A program made the translations under genes and the position numbers. The notes under the pieces are model-generated. The model did no database searches. It saw only the letters and a list, made by a program, of their open reading frames with translations, and was not told the origin of the DNA. A stretch of 22,891 nucleotides of DNA, taken from the IMG/VR virus record IMGVR_UViG_3300031696_000066, positions 1 to 22,891 of that record; one strand, given 5' to 3'. This document shows, piece after piece, positions 1 to 4,168 of this stretch. Position 1 is the first letter of the stretch. Each line of letters opens with the position of its first letter. Source of the DNA: a virus.

Positions 1-2
1 TC

Positions 3-185
3 CAATGGGATGAGGGAGAGAAATTCTACAAGTTCGTGGAGTGGTTAGAATATCTAATTAAGTATGTGTTCAAGGTATGGGACGTAGAGATTAGTGGTAA
101 GGTAGAGTGGCGAGGAGAAGAGTGGGAAGATACTGGTCAAATTATTGTGAAAGACAATGTGGTTGTAGTTGAATCAAGCTACTAA
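3..185 (+). CDS. Hypothetical phage protein, C-terminal part only
   Basis: An open frame runs in from the left edge and stops at TAA 183-185, giving about 60 residues with no start codon in view. The peptide is acidic and rich in Trp and Val. Its pattern, E-K-F-Y-K-F-V-E-W-L-E-Y-L then V-E-W-x-G-E-E then a closing V-K-D-N-V-V, looks like the C-terminus of a small conserved phage protein of unknown function; this is from memory and uncertain. A hairpin (gtagtt 165-170 with agctac 177-182) sits over the last codons but has no T-run, so it is not an obvious terminator. The gene faces the same way as the downstream early genes. No function can be given. Confidence 0.6.
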   Translation, partial: QWDEGEKFYKFVEWLEYLIKYVFKVWDVEISGKVEWRGEEWEDTGQIIVKDNVVVVESSY

Positions 186-195
186 TAATAACAAT

Positions 196-237
196 AGAAT
201 AGCATGGTGCTTGGGGAGTTCGATTCTCCCCTATTCA
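196..237 (+). other. tRNA-like acceptor/T-arm relic
   Basis: Positions 214-230 form a perfect tRNA T-arm: 5-bp stem gggag/ctccc closing a 7-nt loop TTCGATT, including the canonical G53-C61 pair and the T-T-C-G-A core. Directly outside, gaatag (197-202) pairs fully with ctattc (231-236), forming a 6-bp acceptor-like stem. Only 11 nt (203-213) join the two 5' strands, so D-arm and anticodon arm are absent. No CCA is encoded. It lies between a stop codon and a start codon. It may be the remnant of a deleted phage tRNA or a functional minihelix; a normal tRNA is excluded by length. Confidence 0.5.
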
Positions 238-252
238 CGACATAAGTCAAAT

Positions 253-269
253 AATTAAAATTAAATAAA
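253..269 (+). promoter_or_regulatory. A-rich translation leader, copy 1
   Basis: Seventeen nt ending exactly at the ATG at 270. It matches 16 of 17 positions with 3662-3678 and 15 of 17 with 2183-2199, each also directly abutting a start codon. No Shine-Dalgarno is present. Bacteroidota ribosomes generally do not use SD pairing and favour A-rich leaders, so this is read as the translation initiation region. Confidence 0.55.
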
Positions 270-881
270 ATGGCAAACAATTGTTGGAATCACGTAGTGT
301 TTAATGGAGATGCTACACAGCTTAAAAAATTAAAAAACAAGTTCAAGGAGTATGACAAAACAAACTACTTTACAGAGTTTGGAGACTTTGTTTTAGACAA
401 GGGTAAGGTTGGAGATAGCCTTGAAGTTTTGGAGGAAAGACATGTGAATATAGAGCGTTATCAAATGTGTTACACCTATGGAACAAAATGGTGGGAATTT
501 TGCTTAAAGAGTTACAATTATGATGATGCTGATGACTTTACGATTGCTGGAGATAGTGCTTGGAGTCCACCAATAAGCTTAGTTGAGCAGATTTGTATTT
601 ACTACAACCTGACTGCTAATATGGAGTATGATGAGTGTGGTTGCGATTTTGCTGGTATAGTTGAATTTAATGAAAAAGGAATTGTAGACCACAAAGAAAT
701 GACCTATCACGAGAGTAGATACGTGGATGATGTTGGCTCATGGATGGAAAATCTATATTACAATTTTGAAGAAGAAACCGATAGAGAGGAGTTAGAACAT
801 GCTATGAAAGAAGAGCATGATTACGCACACAAAATACATGTGGACGAATTTGTAAACATGGTGCTGGAAAGCAATTCATAG
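270..881 (+). CDS. Api92/DUF1281-like protein
   Basis: 203 residues. The N-terminus M-A-N-N-C-W-N-H-V-V-F-N-G-D followed by a Leu/Lys helix is the hallmark of DUF1281/Api92-like (YubB-type ferredoxin-fold) proteins found in phages and plasmids. Further family-type features are G-T-K-W-W-E-F (about 71-77), G-D-S-A-W-S-P-P (about 94-101) and E-Y-D-E-C-G-C-D-F-A-G (about 119-129). The C-terminal third is acidic and helical. Function in the family is unknown; no catalytic residues are recognised. The gene stands alone between the tRNA-like element and a terminator at 907-948. The start is well fixed by the A-rich leader abutting the ATG and by the conserved N-terminus. Family assignment is from pattern recognition; the function remains open. 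Confidence 0.75.
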   Translation: MANNCWNHVVFNGDATQLKKLKNKFKEYDKTNYFTEFGDFVLDKGKVGDSLEVLEERHVNIERYQMCYTYGTKWWEFCLKSYNYDDADDFTIAGDSAWSPPISLVEQICIYYNLTANMEYDECGCDFAGIVEFNEKGIVDHKEMTYHESRYVDDVGSWMENLYYNFEEETDREELEHAMKEEHDYAHKIHVDEFVNMVLESNS

Positions 882-901
882 ATGGGCAATAACAAGTATT
901 T

Positions 902-948
902 TTGGGTACGACATCATATCTTCTTGGGTACGTTGTCGTATCTTTTTT
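902..948 (+). terminator. Rho-independent terminator built from a 22-bp imperfect tandem repeat
   Basis: Stem tacgaca (907-913) pairs with tgtcgta (934-940), extendable outward by a G-T and a G-C pair, with a 20-nt loop and then T6 (943-948). The element consists of two imperfect 22-bp copies (902-923 and 924-945), both starting ttgggtacg and ending with tatctt and one further base. It ends the transcript of the Api92-like gene. Confidence 0.65.
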
Positions 949-981
949 AAAAAACATAGCTTAGTTACTATGTATTTATAG

Positions 982-989
982 TATCTTTA
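982..989 (+). promoter_or_regulatory. Possible Bacteroidota-type -7 element
   Basis: tatcttta is one mismatch from TAnnTTTG, the Bacteroidota sigma-ABfr -7 box. It lies after a terminator and about 33 nt before the ATG at 1022. No convincing -33 TTG was seen, so the call is weak. Confidence 0.3.
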
Positions 990-1021
990 CAAACCAAGTA
1001 TAACTAAAGTTTAATAAAATC

Positions 1022-1162
1022 ATGACAAAAAACTATATTGAATTAAGAGAGCTTTTCCTATCATTTAATCCTAACAAGGACAAGCAAGAATTGAAAACAG
1101 AAGAAATTGAGTACACAGAATTTACAGAGATTGAAGAGGATGAAGTCCCTTTAGGTATCTAA
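1022..1162 (+). CDS. Small acidic protein, 46 residues
   Basis: The ATG at 1022 follows an A-rich stretch (ttaataaaatc) and the frame stops with TAA at 1160-1162. The product holds 11 Glu and 2 Asp against 5 Lys/Arg, a net charge near -8; most acids sit in the second half (T-E-E-I-E-Y-T-E-F then I-E-E-D-E). No family is recognised. It is isolated between a terminator (907-948) and another (1195-1219), with a promoter-like element before it, which suggests its own transcript. Small acidic early phage proteins often bind host enzymes or mimic DNA, but nothing here proves that. A-rich start context and clean terminator placement support a real gene. Confidence 0.5.
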   Translation: MTKNYIELRELFLSFNPNKDKQELKTEEIEYTEFTEIEEDEVPLGI

Positions 1163-1194
1163 CCAGTTTGAATTGTAGTTGATTTAAACAATCG

Positions 1195-1219
1195 CCTCCA
1201 CAGAAATGTGGGGGTTTTT
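1195..1219 (+). terminator. Rho-independent terminator
   Basis: cctccaca (1195-1202) pairs with tgtggggg (1207-1214), eight pairs including one G-T, closed by a GAAA tetraloop (1203-1206) and followed by T5 (1215-1219). It closes the 46-residue gene and precedes the operon starting at 1240. Confidence 0.75.
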
Positions 1220-1239
1220 GTGGTACAAAACATAACGTA

Positions 1240-1494
1240 ATGGCAATAGACAGACAACATTGGACAAGCACCAATACATTAGAAGAAGTAAAAGTTGATA
1301 CACCCTCTTATTACGATGGAGACAACAACTACACTGCCATCGAGGTAGTGACAAATTTTAATCTAAATTACAATTTAGGAACTGCATGTACTTACATACT
1401 AAGAGCATATAGTAAACACGAGAATCCTAATGAAGATATTCAGAAAGCAATAGATCACTTGCAGTTTGAATTAATCAAACTAAAAACCAAATAA
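1240..1494 (+). CDS. DUF3310-like phage protein
   Basis: 84 residues. The family pattern is visible: P-S-Y-Y near 22-25, A-I-E-V at 33-36, then N-F-N-L-N-Y-N-L-G-T-A-C-T-Y-I-L-R-A at 39-56 and the helix E-D-I-Q-K-A-I-D-H-L-Q-F-E-L at 65-78. DUF3310 proteins are common small phage proteins, sometimes labelled nucleotide kinase, but without an established reaction. No P-loop is present, so a kinase label is not supported. The stop is directly followed by the ATG of the next gene at 1495, indicating one operon with the replication genes. Length is typical of the family. Confidence 0.75.
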   Translation: MAIDRQHWTSTNTLEEVKVDTPSYYDGDNNYTAIEVVTNFNLNYNLGTACTYILRAYSKHENPNEDIQKAIDHLQFELIKLKTK

Positions 1495-1788
1495 ATGAAA
1501 AGAGATATATTTGATGTTTACGCTAAAGCAATAGCTAAGAAATTTCACATCACTTTAGATGAGATGTTTGAAAAGAACAGAAGAAGAGACATTGTAGATG
1601 CAAGACAGATGCTTTATTATCTGTGTATGGAAAGACCAATTAGAGTTTCATATATAAAGAGATTCATGGAAGAGAATGGTCACAAAGTGACGCATTCTAA
1701 TATTATTTACAGCTATAAGAAAGCTAAAGAATTAATAGATGGAGATTCAGACTACAAGAATCTTATTACTGAAATTTTACACAATTAG
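1495..1788 (+). CDS. DnaA domain IV-like DNA-binding protein (first copy)
   Basis: 97 residues. Residues 29-80 resemble the C-terminal DNA-binding domain of DnaA: R-R-R-D-I-V-D-A-R-Q-M-L (29-40) matches the basic-loop region (DnaA S-R-K-R-x-I-V-x-A-R-Q), and V-T-H-S-N-I-I-Y-S-Y-K-K-A (65-77) matches the helix-turn-helix signature (DnaA D-H-T-T-V-L-H-A). There is no AAA+ domain, so it cannot initiate replication as DnaA does. It may bind DnaA-box-like sites at a phage origin or interfere with host initiation. It begins immediately after the stop of the DUF3310 gene and is followed one base after its stop by the next ATG. A second DnaA-like protein lies at 8355-8885. Confidence 0.65.
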   Translation: MKRDIFDVYAKAIAKKFHITLDEMFEKNRRRDIVDARQMLYYLCMERPIRVSYIKRFMEENGHKVTHSNIIYSYKKAKELIDGDSDYKNLITEILHN

Positions 1789-1789
1789 T

Positions 1790-2188
1790 ATGTACACGTT
1801 AAAAGAAATCTTACATCAGGCAATGAATCAAAATGAGCCAGTTTTTAGTGACCAGCCTATAGGATTTAATGTAATGAAGATGGGTGTTAAGATTCATAAA
1901 TTCAGTGATGAAATTAGAATAATGAATACAACTAAAGGTGGGGATTACTACACTGAGTGTACTCAAATAGAGTATTCTTTTTTTAAAGAAAGTGGATGGA
2001 ACGTGGGCTGTATAAAATTAGGAATATCAAATTGCTTACATAAGCTGGAGCTTATAGAAAATAAAATCAAGAATGAAGTTAATACTCGTAAAAACGACAA
2101 ACACATTCAAAATCTAAAAAACAAAAGAGAACAAGCCTTGCATAAATACGCAGAGCTTCAGTTAAAGTTAAAATCAATTATTAATTAA
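1790..2188 (+). CDS. Unknown protein with C-terminal coiled coil
   Basis: 132 residues from ATG 1790. An in-frame ATG at 1739 exists, but it would overlap the preceding gene by 50 nt, whereas 1790 lies one base after that gene's stop, the tight spacing used throughout this operon. Residues 1-80 contain mixed strands with G-G-D-Y-Y-T-E-C and aromatic residues; residues about 80-132 are a charged Lys/Glu/Leu heptad-like helix, probably a coiled coil. No family is recognised. Its place between a DnaA-like gene and the annealing protein suggests a DNA-metabolism role, but that is position only. Confidence 0.6.
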   Translation: MYTLKEILHQAMNQNEPVFSDQPIGFNVMKMGVKIHKFSDEIRIMNTTKGGDYYTECTQIEYSFFKESGWNVGCIKLGISNCLHKLELIENKIKNEVNTRKNDKHIQNLKNKREQALHKYAELQLKLKSIIN

Positions 2189-2199
2189 AATCAAATCAA
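2183..2199 (+). promoter_or_regulatory. A-rich translation leader, copy 2
   Basis: aattaaaatcaaatcaa directly precedes the ATG at 2200 and overlaps the stop codon of the upstream gene (2186-2188). It matches the leader at 253-269 at 15 of 17 positions. No Shine-Dalgarno is present. Confidence 0.5.
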
Positions 2200-2808
2200 A
2201 TGAGTACAGAGAAAAGTTATTTTGAAAAGCTGGTTGCGATAAACGTAAAAAGCAAAATTGAGAAAAAAGGTAATCTCGATTACCTATCATGGGCTAATGC
2301 ATGGGCATACCTAAAATTAGAGCATTCAGATGCACAAAGAAATGTTTACGAATCTCCTGAGACTGGACTAAACTGGTTCACTGATGGTGTAACTGGTTAT
2401 GTAAAGGTTGGTATTATAGTAAACAATATTGAGCATATTGATTATCTTCCAATTAAAGATTTCAGACAGAAATCAATTACTGTAGATAAAATCACATCCA
2501 TGGATGTAAACACAGCAATCCAAAGAGCAACTGCAAAAGCTATTGCAATGCATGGACTTGGATTAAGCTTGTATGCTGGAGAGGATTTAGTAGAGACTAC
2601 AAACGTGACTGCAACACCTCCTAAAGCAGAGAAAGTTAAAACTCTTATTACCTTAGATATTGGAGATACAAACTGGGTAAAGGTTCTTTCTTTTGTTGCT
2701 AAAAATAAATCTTTAGGTCTTGAGGAGATTGCTAAAAGATTAGAAACTAAGTACAACATGAAAGCTGTTGTAAAAAAGGAACTTGCTAAAGCTATAAAAA
2801 ATGGATAA
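2200..2808 (+). CDS. DUF1071 single-strand annealing protein (Rad52-like superfamily)
   Basis: 202 residues. Two family blocks are clear: G-N-L-D-Y-L-S-W-A-N-A-W-A-Y-L-K (24-39) and the C-terminal block of the core, Q-R-A-T-A-K-A-I-A-M-H-G-L-G-L-S-L-Y-A-G-E-D-L (108-130). DUF1071 proteins (Sak3-type) are phage annealing proteins that pair complementary single strands during recombination. Residues about 150-202 form a separate, Lys-rich helical tail, which may bind partners or DNA. It overlaps the start of a RecE-like exonuclease by 8 nt, the usual pairing of annealing protein with 5'-3' exonuclease in phage recombination systems. The start follows a conserved A-rich leader. Family confidence is high; biochemical activity is inferred. 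Confidence 0.85.
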   Translation: MSTEKSYFEKLVAINVKSKIEKKGNLDYLSWANAWAYLKLEHSDAQRNVYESPETGLNWFTDGVTGYVKVGIIVNNIEHIDYLPIKDFRQKSITVDKITSMDVNTAIQRATAKAIAMHGLGLSLYAGEDLVETTNVTATPPKAEKVKTLITLDIGDTNWVKVLSFVAKNKSLGLEEIAKRLETKYNMKAVVKKELAKAIKNG

Positions 2809-3544
2809 ATCAGAGATCTTAAAACACCTTGAAGATGACTCTAAATACTATGGGGAGTTCGGTAAGCAGTACTTATCGAATTCCGACATAGGAAAGCTGT
2901 TAAAAAATCCAACGCAGTTTAGAGTTAATCAGGAGATGACCAAGCCAATGTTGGAAGGAAGATATTTTCACACTAAAATATTAGAGCCACAAAAAATAGA
3001 CAATTTTATTGAGGTTGATGTTACATCAAGAAACTCTGTTAAGTACAAAGAAGCATTAGAGAACTCACTTGGGGAGATGTTGTTACTATCAAAAGAAAGG
3101 GAACACCTTGATTTTTTATGCACTAAGATGACCTCTAACATGGAGATGTTTGATTATATTTATGATGATGGAAATGAGTTTGAAGTTCCAGAGATACAAA
3201 AGATTATGTCTTTAGACTGGAAGGGTAAAGCTGATATTGTAAACCATAACAAGGGTTTGTTAGTGGACATAAAAACCAGTGGAGACATAGATAAATTTAT
3301 GTATAGCGCCAAGACTTATAACTATGATAGTCAAGCCTATGTATACCAAAGACTCTTTGGTAAGCCATTAATTTTTTTAGTAATAGATAAGCGTACAGCA
3401 AGATTAGGTATTTTTGAATGTTCTGATTCTTTTTTAAGAGGAGGGCAAGAAAAAGTAGAACAAGCTGTTGAGGTTTATCAAAAATATTTTAGCAATGAAG
3501 CAACTGAAGATATACATTCGTACATTCATAAGCAAATATTATAA
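2801..3544 (+). CDS. RecE-like PD-(D/E)XK exonuclease (DUF3799 type)
   Basis: 247 residues. The N-terminal segment Y-L-S-N-S-D-I-G-K-L-L-K-N-P (24-37) is the typical opening of phage exonuclease VIII/Cas4-like nucleases. The catalytic set is visible: His57 in G-R-Y-F-H-T-K-I-L, Asp145 in K-G-K-A-D-I-V, Asp156 and Lys158 in V-D-I-K-T-S, then Y-D-S-Q-A-Y-V-Y (175-182), the usual QxxxY-type helix. It should degrade one strand of duplex ends to expose single strands for the DUF1071 partner, whose gene it overlaps by 8 nt. Length suits a phage enzyme that has only the nuclease domain of RecE. No key residue is missing. Confidence 0.85.
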   Translation: MDKSEILKHLEDDSKYYGEFGKQYLSNSDIGKLLKNPTQFRVNQEMTKPMLEGRYFHTKILEPQKIDNFIEVDVTSRNSVKYKEALENSLGEMLLLSKEREHLDFLCTKMTSNMEMFDYIYDDGNEFEVPEIQKIMSLDWKGKADIVNHNKGLLVDIKTSGDIDKFMYSAKTYNYDSQAYVYQRLFGKPLIFLVIDKRTARLGIFECSDSFLRGGQEKVEQAVEVYQKYFSNEATEDIHSYIHKQIL

Positions 3545-3575
3545 GCTACTGAAATTTACACCAAAAAAATCTGTT

Positions 3576-3677
3576 ATGTGGATAGAAGTTCCAATGTCTT
3601 GTAACAGCGTAGAACATAAAAATAATATTATGTTATCTACATTAAACCACATGGAGCAAACAATTAAAATTAAATAA
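3576..3677 (+). CDS. Possible 33-residue peptide
   Basis: Between the exonuclease stop and the next gene, one frame from ATG 3576 stays open to TAA 3675-3677. An upstream in-frame ATG at 3495 would overlap the exonuclease end by 50 nt. The product contains M-W-I-E-V-P-M and a polar tail; its last codons are simply the A-rich leader of the next gene read as T-I-K-I-K. An A-run (caaaaaaat) precedes the ATG. No homology is recognised. It may equally be untranslated spacer. Confidence 0.25.
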   Translation: MWIEVPMSCNSVEHKNNIMLSTLNHMEQTIKIK

Positions 3678-3678
3678 G
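3662..3678 (+). promoter_or_regulatory. A-rich translation leader, copy 3
   Basis: aattaaaattaaataag directly precedes the ATG at 3679 and is identical to 253-269 except for the last base. It is probably the ribosome-loading region; a role as a shared operator on mRNA is also possible. Confidence 0.55.
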
Positions 3679-3939
3679 ATGAGTGATTCAATTGAGAAAA
3701 TTTATGTAGGAAGTGGAAAATCAAAGTTTGAAGGAGACCAAGTAGCAATATCTGTGTGTTTATCAGATCTTCCGAAAGACTGGAAGTTCGAGTACAACAA
3801 CAAAGAGTACGTTAAATTAATTGTTCAGAAAAAAAGAGAGGTAGACCAGTACGGAAAAACACATTACGTGGCTATCGACACATTTAAGCCTGAAGCAAAA
3901 ACTGAAGAGAAAAAAACTGAAGAGGATAACCCCTTCTAA
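3679..3939 (+). CDS. Small SSB-like protein with acidic C-terminal tip
   Basis: 86 residues. Residues 1-68 alternate short strands (K-I-Y-V-G-S-G-K, V-A-I-S-V-C-L, Y-V-K-L-I-V-Q-K-K, T-H-Y-V-A-I-D-T-F), compatible with a small OB-type beta barrel. Residues 69-86 are a disordered Lys/Glu tail ending E-E-D-N-P-F, very like the acidic D-D-x-P-F tip by which bacterial SSB recruits repair and replication enzymes. It closes the annealing-protein/exonuclease operon and is followed by a strong terminator. These points suggest a single-strand DNA-binding protein or a decoy of the SSB tail. The fold is inferred; the C-terminal tip is directly seen. Confidence 0.55.
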   Translation: MSDSIEKIYVGSGKSKFEGDQVAISVCLSDLPKDWKFEYNNKEYVKLIVQKKREVDQYGKTHYVAIDTFKPEAKTEEKKTEEDNPF

Positions 3940-3960
3940 ACAACTACACATCACTAAGAC

Positions 3961-3985
3961 AAAGGGGGCTTTTGCCCCTTTTCTT
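3961..3985 (+). terminator. Strong rho-independent terminator
   Basis: aaagggggc (3961-3969) pairs with gcccctttt (3974-3982), nine pairs including one G-T, with a TTTT loop and a U-rich tract running through 3985. It closes the 1240-3939 operon. The stem is A/T symmetric and could also act on the opposite strand. Confidence 0.85.
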
Positions 3986-3996
3986 GGCGATAAACT

Positions 3997-4014
3997 GTGA
4001 CAAATGTCACTTTT
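3997..4014 (+). other. Short perfect dyad gtgac-aaat-gtcac
   Basis: gtgac (3997-4001) and gtcac (4006-4010) flank a 4-nt spacer and are followed by TTTT (4011-4014). It may be a weak second terminator or, as a 14-bp palindrome between terminator and next gene, a repressor operator. Confidence 0.4.
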
Positions 4015-4168
4015 AAAGGGTTTTACTGAACTCTATAGTAAAAATTATTAATCAACTATTATTATCTATACTTTTTATATTATTATTAGCATTACTAACA
4101 TTAAAGAATATAAGTAGTTAGAATACAAGAATTTAGATAATTAAAAAACGACATAAAATCGACATAAA
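4015..4168 (+). promoter_or_regulatory. A/T-rich upstream region of the primase-helicase; candidate promoter and origin
   Basis: This gap is almost pure A/T, with repeated attatta units (for example 4046-4062 and 4078-4090). A tacttttt stretch near 4069 resembles the TAnnTTTG -7 box with the final G replaced. Two exact 11-bp copies of cgacataaaat (4149-4159 and 4160-4170) run into the start codon at 4169. No DnaA-box match (TTATnCACA) was seen. Promoter activity is expected after the terminator; the origin idea is an inference from A/T content next to the primase gene. Confidence 0.35.

Noticed and set aside
140-240. Complete tRNA gene ending at 237
   Set aside because: The acceptor-matching 5' strand lies only 11 nt before the T-arm, and no D-arm or anticodon arm can be drawn upstream.
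1739-1789. Earlier in-frame ATG for the coiled-coil protein
   Set aside because: It would overlap the preceding gene by 50 nt; the ATG at 1790 lies one base after that gene's stop, matching neighbouring spacing.
3940-4168. Canonical DnaA boxes in the gap before the primase gene
   Set aside because: No TTATnCACA-like site was found on either strand there, so the origin idea rests only on A/T content and repeats.
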